Part shown: piece by piece, positions 57,701 to 63,987 of the stretch
Numbering within the stretch: the stretch's first letter is position 1
Layout of the letters: every line of letters starts with the position of its first letter
Assembly: GCA_965656875.1 (NCBI GenBank)
Contig: CBFHMJ010000028.1
Span: forward strand, 62,001 to 126,000
DNA length: 64,000 nt
Source of the DNA: CBFHMJ01 sp965656875
Lineage (GTDB): Bacteria; Pseudomonadota; Gammaproteobacteria; Enterobacterales; Alteromonadaceae
Direction: 5' to 3'
The notes under the pieces: generated by a model
The model's database searches: none
The model's input: only the letters and a program-made list of their open reading frames with translations
Told to the model about the DNA's origin: nothing
Translations under genes and position numbers: made by a program

Positions 57701-58597
57701 ACCAACAGACACAACGCTGTCGTAGGAAGCCGGATAGTACAAGGAAGTATTCCCTCGGTTGCCTGCAGCGCCAAACGTCATTAGTCCGGCAGCCCAGGCA
57801 TCATCAAAAGCTTGTTGTTCCAACTGACTCGGCTCACGCCCGGCCAGACTAATGTTGACAATATTGGCGCCAGCTTCACGGCATTGGTTCAGCGCATCAA
57901 TCATGTCTGAACCCCAGATACTCCAGTAATTAGGGTTGTGGATGATCTTCACATTATGAATATTCAGCACATTACCGTGATTAATGCCGCGAATACCGAT
58001 GTTGTTCGTCACAGCGCTGATAATGCCAGCAACGTGTGTTCCGTGGCCGTAACTATCCTGCGACCACTCTCCCAAATCCACCTGTTCAGACAATGTATTG
58101 CTCACACTGCCTGATACGTTGGCACCCTGCATTAAATCTTCATGAGTGATGTCATAACCCGTATCAACAATGCAAATACTGCGATTATCGCTCAGATCCG
58201 GGTAATCACCGGCGGCCTGAACGGTATGAAGCCCCCAGGGTTTTTGATCGGCTTGTAGATAGCGGCGGGGATCTTCTTCTATCAGGTCAACTTCAGGATT
58301 GTTAGCGAGCATTTCGCGCTGCTGCGCATTCATCGTCACGGCCATACCATTGATTGAAGGCAGGTGTTTAACGACTGTGCCACCTTGTTGTTTAATCAGT
58401 GTTTGATGGCTGAGTCGTTGTTGGTCCGGGTGTATCAACTCAGCCGATTGTTTAAAGGAAACAATATATCGTTGCTGTTGCTGAACGTTTGAAAGGTCAG
58501 ATTGTTTAGATAGTTGATTTTGATTGACGGCGGCAACCAGAGGAATGGCTGCAGGTAGTGTTAACAAGGTCAGAATTTTTTGGGGGAGTATTCGCAT
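45701..58597 (-). CDS. Giant secreted subtilase with cadherin-like, propeller-like and RTX-type repeats (4298 aa)
   Basis: N-terminal signal peptide (about 1-23), inhibitor I9 propeptide (about 44-113, YIVSFKQ to DLIEEDP), then a complete S8 subtilisin domain. The catalytic residues are D145 (CIVDTGYD), H185 (GHGTHVAG), N280 (GAAGNRG) and S342 (DGTSVATP). After about residue 400 come a cadherin-like domain (FIGTDTFIYVDDQGNQG), a propeller-like region and glycine/aspartate RTX-type motifs (GGAGDDVITGNGS). Roughly six units of about 570 residues follow. Each has a cadherin-like domain (DYVGTDRITYRDNN), a W/DG-rich propeller-like region and an RTX-like block (GGDDEIIGGFRVDGGDGND). The last unit is shorter and ends GLDWLFELE. 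It is probably a secreted or surface calcium-dependent protease or adhesin. I see no obvious type I secretion tail. Confidence 0.9.
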   Translation of the reverse strand: MRILPQKILTLLTLPAAIPLVAAVNQNQLSKQSDLSNVQQQQRYIVSFKQSAELIHPDQQRLSHQTLIKQQGGTVVKHLPSINGMAVTMNAQQREMLANNPEVDLIEEDPRRYLQADQKPWGLHTVQAAGDYPDLSDNRSICIVDTGYDITHEDLMQGANVSGSVSNTLSEQVDLGEWSQDSYGHGTHVAGIISAVTNNIGIRGINHGNVLNIHNVKIIHNPNYWSIWGSDMIDALNQCREAGANIVNISLAGREPSQLEQQAFDDAWAAGLMTFGAAGNRGNTSLYYPASYDSVVSVGAIDENNEAWRYTQKNAQIELVAPGVQVKSTFPGNQYREWDGTSVATPFVAGIAAQVWSRNPGCRNDNIRDFLQQSSLDLGEPGRDNTFGFGLVQLTDALALIDNHLCSGGPSLTGDIVVSIPANTNMHFSYLNNYANQPDNGVMTEHHSAGILYTPHTDFIGTDTFIYVDDQGNQGTVTIHVGLPDTGIETPLPDGSTDPIIQPLPGGGYVIVWEDNGVVYCQVFDPSGTAVTDVILVSDSGEQPDIAVNPVNGEFSLIWRDPNTGEIWCITFGPDYQPVGVPVLVSSSSTATGDIQYVGGRVVIAWTDNDTVYCVVFENYTLKTRLPATPGNSPIIQGLPDGSFYVIYFVNGQLVCQRYTPTGATIGDLIIISTSPTGSGGQVKMTPHPAGGFVIVWTRIDPATGRRICVMRRYGGNGSPITGEVIVGNGGSDNESSPGVTILNNGNVVIVWQSGSGGSSTIYVRYYDASGQPISDPLSVGSGSSNGANPSVTTLPDGRVVISYNGSNGHGVHMFPPITDASGTVIQAGSNDDDNLSSNSSDGIVNGGAGDDVITGNGSLFGDDDNDTIYIIGGPSNYADGGAGIDTVIFSGDRADYEITDNGDGSYLIRDLRPGSPDGDTIVINVEAVEFGDNRIPLPQTTIPLTTVDHIVQLDQNDSVIIPFITAPETLPEQGQLQDTANGWRYTPDQDFVGTDRITYRDTNNQLRYIRIETGLPGTGDLIPVEEGHYLRTWPLPDGHYFAAWRNTSNNSYVAKFDQSGNRISDRIHIHHHTNFPQIAVRDDGTIAVPLRYSSFSYTRIFNPDLTVAKTWINMGHGDGASGFAWLTNGNGVVSWYDDGYISYSIVDKNFETVEERNAFPDLPAFQYNHDIIPLRDGSFLIAGIVNGQIVTQRISHTGDRIGGPVTVSSSAITATNFYRQVELAELPQGGWVVSWSANRDEPGVGDGVYSRIFNAAGQPITAVIRVNQDTEGNPVISDIVARPDGGWTIVWHLRYGTNPYHYEAKIRHFDAQHQPLTDAQSITPSHITNDFWGSLAITADGKLTGGLTIDNKLLVWFFPTEPTPLADILRADDSDNFINTNDTTSIISTFGGDDEIIGGLRVDGGDGNDIFRDSVHVIGGNGDDTVYGAQTVDAGNGFDVIYVNGAATINGGADYDTVIFSGNYADYQIIDNGDGSYVIRDLRDGSPDGDTNVVNIEALEFADNQVNLGAQRPASPLDHIVQTATNEAVLIPFITSPELLPEHGLLHSEVSGWRYEPDTDYVGTDRITYRDNNNQLRNIRVEVGLPGNGDEQNLATGYYARLISLPDGTFYAHWRDTSVRSWIKRFDTAGNALGSAIQIHGSDANYPHLARRDDGTLAFTMLDSNTSYTRIYDADLNALTGWINSGSSNQMTAISWLNNDTAVLSWYYKGIIYFRQLDRNFEPGPVQRAFPDLSTPQYNNSVIALNDGGFLIAGVVAGQIVSQRFSHTGQPIGQPETVSSTSVTGTGYYRQVELERLAQGGWLIGWNRDGEIPGDGDGIYLRQYHADGTAATTAIRVDTHTEGTPVFSDLVIRADGGWTAAWFTHYGSNNYTYDTHLRHYDRTGQPLTEPLPVNNVIAGNQYWPALTQLTDGRIVGVQNNPDGQLTLFFLTEPTPGADILRGDDSNNYIEASDDSLINTFGGDDEIIGGFRVDGGDGNDVFRGSVHVIGGNGDDTVYGAQTVDAGNGFDDIYVNGAATIDGGADYDTVIFSSNYADYQIIDNGDGSYVIRDLRDGSPDGDVTINNIEAVEFADNRISLVAPLLASPLDHIVQTAMNEAVLIPFVTSPENLPEHGLLHSEASGWRYEPDTDYVGTDRITYRDDNDQLRTIRVEVGLPGNGDEQNLATGYYARLISLPDGTFYAHWRDTSVRSWIKRFDTAGNALGSAIQIHGSDANYPHLARRDDGTLAFTMLDSNTSYTRIYDADLNALTGWINSGSSNQMTAISWLNNDTAVLSWYYNGIIYFRQLDRNFEAGPVQRAFPDLATPQYNNSVIALNDGGFLIAGVVAGQIVSQRFSHTGQPIGQPETVSSTSVTGTGYYRQVELERLAQGGWLIGWNRDGEIPGDGDGIYLRQYHADGTAATAAIRVDTHTEGTPVFSDLVIRADGGWTAAWYTSYGSNPYTYDTLLRHFDHTGQPLTKPIPVNNVIAGNQYWPALTQLADGRIVGAQNNPDRQLTLFFLTEPTPGADILRGDDSDNYIDASDDSIISTFGGDDEIIGGFRVDGGDGNDIFRGSIHVIGGNGDDTIYGAQTVDAGNGFDDIYVNGTATIDGGADYDTVIFSGNYADYQIIDNGDGSYVIRDLRDGSPDGDTNVVNIEALEFADNRVNLGTQRPASPLDHIVQTATNEAVLIPFITSPEQLPEHGLLHSEVSGWRYEPDTDYVGTDRITYRDNNNQLRNIRVEVGLPGNGDEQNLATGYYARLISLPDGTFYAHWRDTSVRSWIKRFDAAGNALGSTIQIHGSDANYPHLARRDDGTLAVTMLDSNTSYTRIYDADLNALTGWINSGSSNQMTAVSWLNNDTAVLSWYYNGIIYFRQLDRNFEAGPVQRAFPDLATPQYNNSVIALNDGGFLIAGVVAGQIVSQRFSHTGQPIGLPETVSTTSVTGTGYYRQVELEPLAQGGWLIGWNRDGEIPGDGDGIYLRQYHPDGTAATAAIRVDTHTEGTPVFSDLVIRADGGWTAAWYTSYGSNPYTYDTLLRHFDHTGQPLTKPIPVNNVIAGNQYWPALTQLADGRIVGAQNNPDRQLTLFFLTEPTPGADILRGDDSDNYIDASDDSIISTFGGDDEIIGGFRVDGGDGNDIFRGSIHVIGGNGDDTIYGAQTVDAGNGFDDIYVNGTATIDGGADYDTVIFSGNYADYQIIDNGDGSYLIRDLRANSPDGDISMRDVEAIEFADNRRSLPLNEGQSLLTIDHIVQTNINEGIVMPFITSPDVLPEHGLLHSDAGGWRFEPEADFIGSDFIHYTDNTGTKRIIRVEVGLAANGSWSDFATGYYSQVVPLADGTFYAAWRSTGDDVYMGHFDINGQPTRNHLLIDSTNATAPRIAARPDGMFFTTEYDSGTSYTKFFNADFTAASGWFASGSSYNETAGAWLADGSAVITWFTGGKVYFRQFSRELDAGDYQQAFPEYGATQYSSDIAALPDGSFVIAALVEQHITAQRFSHTGQRLGEPVIFSSTPIAFHRNYRVIEVTALPQGGYVVAWTQKSGATGDDNYAVVAQQVDIDGNFVTDAITVNQTTIHDQYLTEITALADGGWIIGWYSRTDAGVEHWEAYSRQFNAHGSPISDEQFIVNWKQASQYWPSFATLTDGRIVSVFNRQDSQLSLSFIQPATTQQNILRGDDGDNLVYANTADIVNTGAGNDEINGGFRVNGGNGDNIFTNSVHVTAGSGHDVITGASTVQSGAGFDDIYVTREVVVDGGADTDTVIFTGNYNDYQIIDHGDGWYSILDIRSGSPDGESRVKNIEVLEFADDRISIPFNTGQNLKHWDHLVQVDQNASVLIPFIVSPNTLPDHGLLHNEASGWRFEPHADFVGVDSLTYTDNQGANRSVRLEVGLTGNGSFYTLSSGYYSQVEPLADDTFYAIWRSTGDDVYVGHFDRQGQPTRNYLLVDSTNATAPRIAARDDGVFFTTEYDSGTSYTKFFNADFTARTGWHSSGSSGNETAGVWLNNGASVITWFTGGRVYYRMFDREHNPGNYLHAFPDLVANQYLSDLVVLADGSFVIAAWIDQQIVAQRFSHTGSRIGSPVIISTNSVPYYNHYRLVEITALPQGDYVVSWTQKTGIEGDDYYAVAARQMAANGTFKTEVMRVNQTTEHDQFVTDIVAMPDGGWVVGWHSRLTAGQSDWEALLRRYNADGHPVTDEQYLANYLDSNQYWPSFAVLSDGRLVAAYNQSNATMKLVFPSMATEQDDIFRSMPGNQLIYGRGGLDTIYYPALNSDFTELNNEDGSLTIEDNRSGSPEGLDWLFELEFPLFQNESISNMNN
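49041..49678 (-). repeat. 638-base perfect repeat, copy A
   Basis: Identical base for base to 50751-51388, offset exactly 1710. The first differences are at 49040/50750 and 49679/51389. It covers the RTX-like block and the end of the propeller-like region of one subtilase unit. Confidence 0.95.
50751..51388 (-). repeat. 638-base perfect repeat, copy B
   Basis: Partner of 49041-49678. Synonymous positions are also identical, which points to a recent duplication or gene conversion rather than protein-level selection. Confidence 0.95.
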
Positions 58598-58850
58598 AGT
58601 AACTATTCCATAAGTTATTGCTGGATTATTAAGCGGAACAAAATAGCGAATGCGAATAAAAGGTACAAGTTATTTGTTTGAACTTTTTATTAAAAAATAT
58701 AAATCAGATGATTTTTATAATGAAATTAAGAGGTGTTTAATGTGGATGTATAAGTACGTATAACTGGATATTTAAATGGGTAATTCATCATTGAAGTACC
58801 CACTATAGTTTAAATAAACGATTTACTGTGTATAAAGTGAAAGTTGATTC

Positions 58851-60773
58851 CTAATTACAACTACCTGATTCCCAGTTCTCTCCATCTGTTGAACGCAATA
58901 CATTCAATCCCCAGGTTGAACCTTCAAGTGGTGCATCTGTGCCGGCTGCAAAGTAATCGGGAGCCAGTGGATTACCTGTGCTGTAAGCGCGACCAGCAAC
59001 TTTATGGTAGTAATTGTAAGCAGAGTGCTCAACACAGTCATCGCCGTTGCTGCCACCAGAACCGCCACCATTTCCACCGCCCTGACTACCAGAACAGGCT
59101 ATAGCTGGTCCTTTACAACTGGCATCATCATCTTGCCATACGCATTGATTACTACCTGTTGATGTTTCCCACAGTTTAAATGCGGCGGTGCCGTATTCCA
59201 GATAGCAGGTGGAATATTCAACATAGGATAAACGGCCAGCGGAAATGTGTTGATCCAGCGTGGCTGTCTGGCCGGCATCGATAGTGAAATTCACAGTATC
59301 TGTGGTACTGAGTCCTGCGGCATCTCGCGCCGTGACCGTTGCAGTGTTTGCGCCACCAGGCAGATTACATTGTGTTGCACTGAAACTGGACTGGTTAATG
59401 TCAGCAGTAACGGTGCCATTGGCAAATGCAACGTTAACGGTTGCCAGATCCTGATTAACATCAGCGACATTGCCAGACACCGTAGCGCACTGTCCATCAA
59501 CCGAAGCGGAAATATTACTCAGTTCTGGAGCCGTAGCAGGGGGCGGCGTACCCACATAAACCGATTCGACGACAGATTCACCATCTTTGCCTTCGTTATC
59601 CGTTGCGGTAACAGTCACGAAGTATAAGCCATCCGGCAGAGCGCGGCTGACGATTGAAAAGTTACCAGAACCATCGACCTGAGCTGACTGACCGTCATCA
59701 TTGCCGTTTTGATCGTCGAATAAAGCATTGACGACAGTGACACTACCTTCGGCATCGGTCGCATTTCCGCTGAGGGTAATCTGATTGCTATCGCTGGACA
59801 GTTGGATATTTGTCAGTGACGGGCCCTGATTGCGGTCAACCCGATTGTTGTATGTGGCGAAATAGTTGCCGAGATAATCGGCGTAGTTAATGCTGGCTGA
59901 TGTGATGTAAGAGCCACTGGCCCCGGAACCGCCCGACCAGGCGTGATCGGCATTAGTAAGCCAGAGTTTAGACACACGACCATCCTGCCATAGCGTTTCC
60001 TCGGCGGAGCGGGTGCCTTCTGTAATGGTCTTAGTGCCTCCCGTTTGACTGACGCCGTACACAGCTGCCATGCCTGTAGAATTCTGGTCGTTATAACAAA
60101 GATTTACAGTTGTATCTTTATCACCCATCGCAATTGAAGCGATCTGATTATCGAAATGGCTGGCATAGCTACCAGCATAAGAGACACATCGGGCACGAAC
60201 ATCGGCTGTTTCACACGGACCGATGGCACCACTGGAGCTGGTGCCAATACTTGGGCCCGCACTAATGCCCATTCCTGCAAACACATCAGGTGCCAGACAG
60301 GCGGTAGTATTGGCAAATGCAGCACCTGATGACAGCCCGGCAATATAAACCTGATTACTATCAATATTATAGCTGGCATTGTCTTTTAGCGTCGTGGCGA
60401 GAGATATTAGATTTTTGTAATCCCCGGCACTGCGAGATTTAGCCCCTTGCCAGTATGACCAGCAGCTAAATCCAGCTTTATTCATGGCATCAGGAACAGC
60501 GATCACCATGCCGTGCTTGTCAGCCGCTGCTTCGAGGTTAGCGGATAAATACGCATCGATGGACTGTGTACAACCATGTAATACGATGAGTAATGAACGG
60601 CCATTACCAATGGATGATGTGCTGTCTGGCACATACAGGTGAACCCGGTTAAAACCACCGATGGATTGATTGTTTTTCCAACTGGCAGCTTCGGCAGTTG
60701 TGCTGACGCTGGCAAATGTGGTTGCCAGTGCCAGCGGAGCGATACGGAGTAATGTTGATGATTTAGTTCTCAT
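58851..60773 (-). CDS. Extracellular PHB depolymerase-family esterase with Ig-like and carbohydrate-binding tail
   Basis: Signal peptide 1-30 (ending TTAEAA), then an alpha/beta-hydrolase of the PHB depolymerase/LpqC-like esterase family. It shows LLIVLHGCTQ (oxyanion), the lipase box AGLSSGAAF with Ser148, an Asp in MGDKDTTVN (about 218-220) and His277 in NADHAWSGG. Two Ig-like domains follow (about 315-415 and 416-495), then a Cys/Trp-rich chitin-binding-like module (YLEYGTAAFKLWE, CVWQDDD). A Gly/Ser linker and a further Cys-containing region end the 640-residue protein. It should cleave polyhydroxyalkanoate or related esters outside the cell. It is downstream of the heme-oxygenase-fold-like gene on the same strand, with a hairpin between them, so probably transcribed alone. 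Confidence 0.87.
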   Translation of the reverse strand: MRTKSSTLLRIAPLALATTFASVSTTAEAASWKNNQSIGGFNRVHLYVPDSTSSIGNGRSLLIVLHGCTQSIDAYLSANLEAAADKHGMVIAVPDAMNKAGFSCWSYWQGAKSRSAGDYKNLISLATTLKDNASYNIDSNQVYIAGLSSGAAFANTTACLAPDVFAGMGISAGPSIGTSSSGAIGPCETADVRARCVSYAGSYASHFDNQIASIAMGDKDTTVNLCYNDQNSTGMAAVYGVSQTGGTKTITEGTRSAEETLWQDGRVSKLWLTNADHAWSGGSGASGSYITSASINYADYLGNYFATYNNRVDRNQGPSLTNIQLSSDSNQITLSGNATDAEGSVTVVNALFDDQNGNDDGQSAQVDGSGNFSIVSRALPDGLYFVTVTATDNEGKDGESVVESVYVGTPPPATAPELSNISASVDGQCATVSGNVADVNQDLATVNVAFANGTVTADINQSSFSATQCNLPGGANTATVTARDAAGLSTTDTVNFTIDAGQTATLDQHISAGRLSYVEYSTCYLEYGTAAFKLWETSTGSNQCVWQDDDASCKGPAIACSGSQGGGNGGGSGGSNGDDCVEHSAYNYYHKVAGRAYSTGNPLAPDYFAAGTDAPLEGSTWGLNVLRSTDGENWESGSCN

Positions 60774-60850
60774 TGTTGTTCCCCTTATTGTTTTATTATG
60801 TGGAGGCTTTGTGATCAGGGACGCTTAATGAGCAAATATTACACCCGCAC

Positions 60851-60880
60851 AAAAAACGCCCTGATTATTACATTAGGGTG
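60851..60880 (-). terminator. Intrinsic terminator for the minus gene ending at 60929
   Basis: On the minus strand CCCT and AGGG pair around a 12-base loop and are followed by CG and six T, about 50 bases after the stop codon. Confidence 0.6.
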
Positions 60881-60928
60881 ACAATGGTCTAAATTCATTA
60901 ACACTTTAGTATTGAATATAAGCGGTGA

Positions 60929-61606
60929 TTACGTCGTAATCAGAGCGGATTCCTGCTGGTAGATACCGTGTAAAAGTTGATTAATGCCTTTCATAATATC
61001 CTGTTGCTGTTCATCCGTTATTTCATTGAATGTATTAAGAATATTTAGCGTGATCACATCAGCTTCGGCTTCGCTGTCCCAGGTGGAATGTTCTGCCAGT
61101 GGTTGATAAAACGTCGTGGGTAGCTCCTGCGATTTGCACGCGTTGACGAAAACCTGATTAAACTGCAAGGTCGGTACATCAAACAAAACCAGCGAACAAT
61201 AAAACGTGAGCGGTTCTTCTGTCGCAATTGTCGTGAGGGTGTCTAATAAAGGGTTCGACTGGTTTTGATCAACCGTGATATCTACCGCTGACAAAGCTTC
61301 GGCAATCAGCGGTTCATGGTCCACACATTGCTGACTGAGTTTTGTCAATTGTGCTGAAATGACCGGAGTTGCTCCGCCGCTTTGCTGTCCAGCAACTTTT
61401 TCTATCACTTTGGGAAGATGATTAAGCAGTTGATAATACGCGACAACATAATCAATTAATTCCTGCCGCGTGGCTTCTTCTTCAAACATTCGCAAAAACA
61501 TGGGGGCATCTCCCAGTTCCACCTGACAATCATCAATGTCATGCATCAGTCGTTTAAAGTAAAAATCATGGCCTGTCATAGCAGATGGGGGAGCAGAAGC
61601 TTTCAT
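60929..61606 (-). CDS. Helical protein, possibly haem-oxygenase-fold (TenA/PqqC-like)
   Basis: A 225-residue, predicted all-helical cytoplasmic protein. The spacing of helices and the segments ATRQELIDYVVAYYQLLNHLPK and AEHSTWDSEAEADVITLNIL are reminiscent of haem-oxygenase-like enzymes (TenA, PqqC, diiron HDO proteins). However, I cannot place a full metal-binding set. No family name can be given with confidence. It stands alone next to the AT-rich gap before the isonitrile-type genes. Whether it belongs to that pathway is open, since it is transcribed away from them. Confidence 0.5.
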   Translation of the reverse strand: MKASAPPSAMTGHDFYFKRLMHDIDDCQVELGDAPMFLRMFEEEATRQELIDYVVAYYQLLNHLPKVIEKVAGQQSGGATPVISAQLTKLSQQCVDHEPLIAEALSAVDITVDQNQSNPLLDTLTTIATEEPLTFYCSLVLFDVPTLQFNQVFVNACKSQELPTTFYQPLAEHSTWDSEAEADVITLNILNTFNEITDEQQQDIMKGINQLLHGIYQQESALITT

Positions 61607-62408
61607 AATTCAGTGCCTTTTAATCATTATTGAACGAGACAGCGTGTGTAACATATTGATACACAGAGATTGTTAAGCAGAGATGACAAGAAACTGAGTG
61701 TAAAAGAATTAGCAACAAATAACTATATTTCTGGTGTGAGGTATGTCATTGCTAATGAAATGACCCAGTTCCACATTTGTATATATGTTTGCCTTTGGTT
61801 TTTCGTCTGATTTTTAGGTAGGTGTTACTAAGAGTCATGGAAACACAACTAAAGAAATTTAATGTGCGTGATTTACAGTATTTGTGACGGCAGTAAATTT
61901 AATTCAGTGTTTAATTATGTTTCTTGTTTAAATACATTATTTGGTGGTTTTTAAATACTCAAATATGAATTAAATAGTTTAACAGAGAAGCAGTTTCTAT
62001 ATCTGTTGCTTTATGTTTATTTGCTAATACAAGGAATTACCAGTCAATTGTAATTAAAATGTAAATTATAGCTGTCGAAATATGGCTCTTTTTTGTCAAT
62101 CTTTACCTGTCTATATCGGAATTATTATTTAATATAATTAACTAACTTGTGTTGATGATTCTTAAAATTAACAAATATACCTGTTGTTGTCCCTTTCTAT
62201 ACATCAATCTATATAAAATGTATCTATATTAGATCCAATATTGTTTAGATTATACTCAGTGATATAAAGGATAACATATTAATGGTACAAACTGTCGGTT
62301 GAAATGTTTACATAAATTTTACGCCGTGTTTATATTCAAAAAAACAACATATATGAATATTAATCCCCGGAAACACGGGGAATATGACGCGACAGGAAAA
62401 TTTAAATC
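61607..62408. other. AT-rich 800-base gap before the isonitrile-type genes
   Basis: Clearly richer in A and T than the region to the left. No gene of normal size is present. A 16-codon frame with a weak ribosome site lies at 61837-61887 (MET...QYL). A GC hairpin is at 62364-62381. The promoter of the following gene must be in the last 200 bases, but I cannot fix -35 and -10 boxes with confidence among the many A/T runs. Confidence 0.6.
62364..62381 (+). promoter_or_regulatory. GC hairpin in the leader of the ScoE-like gene
   Basis: TCCCCG, loop GAAACA, CGGGGA: a six-pair GC-rich stem in otherwise AT-rich DNA, ending 27 bases before ATG 62409. It could be an operator or a leader hairpin controlling translation. 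Confidence 0.4.
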
Positions 62409-63308
62409 ATGAAAACTACCATTCTGACTGGTTCAATCAATCAAGTAGAAGTATCAGATTTCAATTATAAAAATGCATCTGAAGCTGATATTCAGGCGTT
62501 AAAATCGCTTGTTTACGAGAATAAAATCGTCATTTTTAAAAACCAACATCTTTCGCCATCTGAATACGTTGAATTTTCAAAAATGTTTGGGATACCAGAG
62601 GCTTACTACCAGCCTATGTATCATCATCCGGAAGAAAAAGAGATCTTTGTTTCTTCAAATGTGCCAAAAGACGGGCGTCAGGTTGGCGTTCCTCGTACCG
62701 GAAAGTTTTGGCATGCAGATTACTCATTTATGAAGAAACCTTTTGCATTCACACTAATATACCCACAGGTCATTCCGACAAAAACACGAGGCACTTACTT
62801 CATAGACATGGGGAAGATGTTTGCGACGTTGTCTGACGAAAACAAAGAAAAGCTTGAAGGAATGACGTGTAAACAATCTGTTCGAAAATACTTCAAAATT
62901 CGACCTTCTGACGTTTATCGTCCCATCAGTGAAATTTTAAAAGAAATTGAGCAGGAAACCCCGGAAGTCGTCCATAAAGCGGTATTCACTCATCCCATAA
63001 CAGGGGAAGAAATCCTGTATATCAGCGAAGGCTTTAGCCAGGAAATGTTTGATAAAGATAATCAGTCTGTCGGAACAGAGTTTCTTGATGAGTTACTGAC
63101 ATTAAGCGGCCAAAAAGACAGTGATTTCAATCATGATCTTTTGCATCTTCAACGTTTTGATAAAGGCGATCTGTTGTTTTGGGATAACCGTTCACTCGTT
63201 CATTGTGCTCTGCATACAGATGCTGTTGAGCCAACAGAGTCTTATCGGATAACACTGCATGATGATCACGACTTTTATGAAAACGTTCACGCATATAACC
63301 AGTCCTGA
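62409..63308 (+). CDS. ScoE/Rv0097-type non-haem iron isonitrile synthase
   Basis: TauD/TfdA-fold Fe(II)/2-oxoglutarate enzyme of 299 residues. Iron ligands H102 and D104 (FWHADYSF) and H265 (SLVHCALH) are present. From memory, ScoE of Streptomyces uses H132, D134 and H295, and holds its substrate with Y97, Y135, R157, K193, H299 and R310. This protein has Y67, Y105, R127, K163, H269 and R280, all at a constant offset of 30. ScoE-type enzymes convert a beta-(carboxymethylamino) fatty acid to a beta-isonitrile acid by oxidative decarboxylation. AGGAAAA lies nine bases before ATG 62409. The next gene is a ScoD/FcoT-like protein, the same order as Rv0097-Rv0098 in Mycobacterium tuberculosis. The identification is strong; the acyl chain length is unknown. 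Confidence 0.88.
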   Translation: MKTTILTGSINQVEVSDFNYKNASEADIQALKSLVYENKIVIFKNQHLSPSEYVEFSKMFGIPEAYYQPMYHHPEEKEIFVSSNVPKDGRQVGVPRTGKFWHADYSFMKKPFAFTLIYPQVIPTKTRGTYFIDMGKMFATLSDENKEKLEGMTCKQSVRKYFKIRPSDVYRPISEILKEIEQETPEVVHKAVFTHPITGEEILYISEGFSQEMFDKDNQSVGTEFLDELLTLSGQKDSDFNHDLLHLQRFDKGDLLFWDNRSLVHCALHTDAVEPTESYRITLHDDHDFYENVHAYNQS

Positions 63309-63453
63309 AAGGTCATACGTAGTCAGTGATTTGTTACCCGCAATTTTAAATTCGTTACACCAATTTTAATGTAATTGATTAGGCAACTCGCATAAAACCA
63401 CGGCATAGCGCTTTCAAAAACAAATAAAACGTATAAAAAAGGAAGACAGAACA

Positions 63454-63987
63454 ATGAGAGCAATCAAAGAACCATCACAGATTATTAAATATCCGGACGA
63501 TCCAACATTACTGAAACAAGTAATGAAACCGTATAAAGATAATTGTCAGTATTTAAAAACGACTAATTTAACGACAGAAGGAATTTTGTCTGATGGCGAA
63601 TATCTGACTGGTAACGCACAATTTTCGATTCCTGAGTCTTGTTACATTGACGACACCGGGCATTTTAACGCGGTTGAATTTAACATCTGTTATAACCAGT
63701 TGATGTACTACACCATTGCTAAGGCAGTCAAAGAGCAAGCAGCTGAAATGTTTGATGACTGGGATATGGAAACTTATTGGCGTCGTCAGCTTCCTGATAT
63801 TTTGATTGTTGATTTCAAAAGTAGTTTTAAACGCCCCCTCAATTCAAATGAATTCTTTGGCGAAATCGAATTTATTTCATCCCGAGCAATTAAATCCTTC
63901 CAATATATCAATACCTTAATTCGATTTACTGATGGTGAGAATGGCTACTGTGAAGGTGCCGTGAAACTGGCCATTATCAACAGTTAA
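63454..63987 (+). CDS. ScoD/Rv0098 (FcoT)-type hot-dog thioesterase
   Basis: A 177-residue hot-dog-fold protein of the FcoT family, recognised by ESCYIDDTGHFNAVEFN and CYNQLMYYTIAKAVKEQ in the central helix region. In isonitrile lipopeptide clusters the ScoD/MmaD-type protein adds glycine to an alpha,beta-unsaturated acyl carrier protein and then releases the product. That product is the substrate of the ScoE-type enzyme encoded just upstream. AGGAAG lies nine bases before ATG 63454. The gene is separated from the ScoE-like gene by 145 bases, same strand. The stop is 13 bases before the window end, where CGAGGA may be the ribosome site of the next gene, expected to be an acyl-ACP ligase or carrier protein. 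Confidence 0.85.
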   Translation: MRAIKEPSQIIKYPDDPTLLKQVMKPYKDNCQYLKTTNLTTEGILSDGEYLTGNAQFSIPESCYIDDTGHFNAVEFNICYNQLMYYTIAKAVKEQAAEMFDDWDMETYWRRQLPDILIVDFKSSFKRPLNSNEFFGEIEFISSRAIKSFQYINTLIRFTDGENGYCEGAVKLAIINS

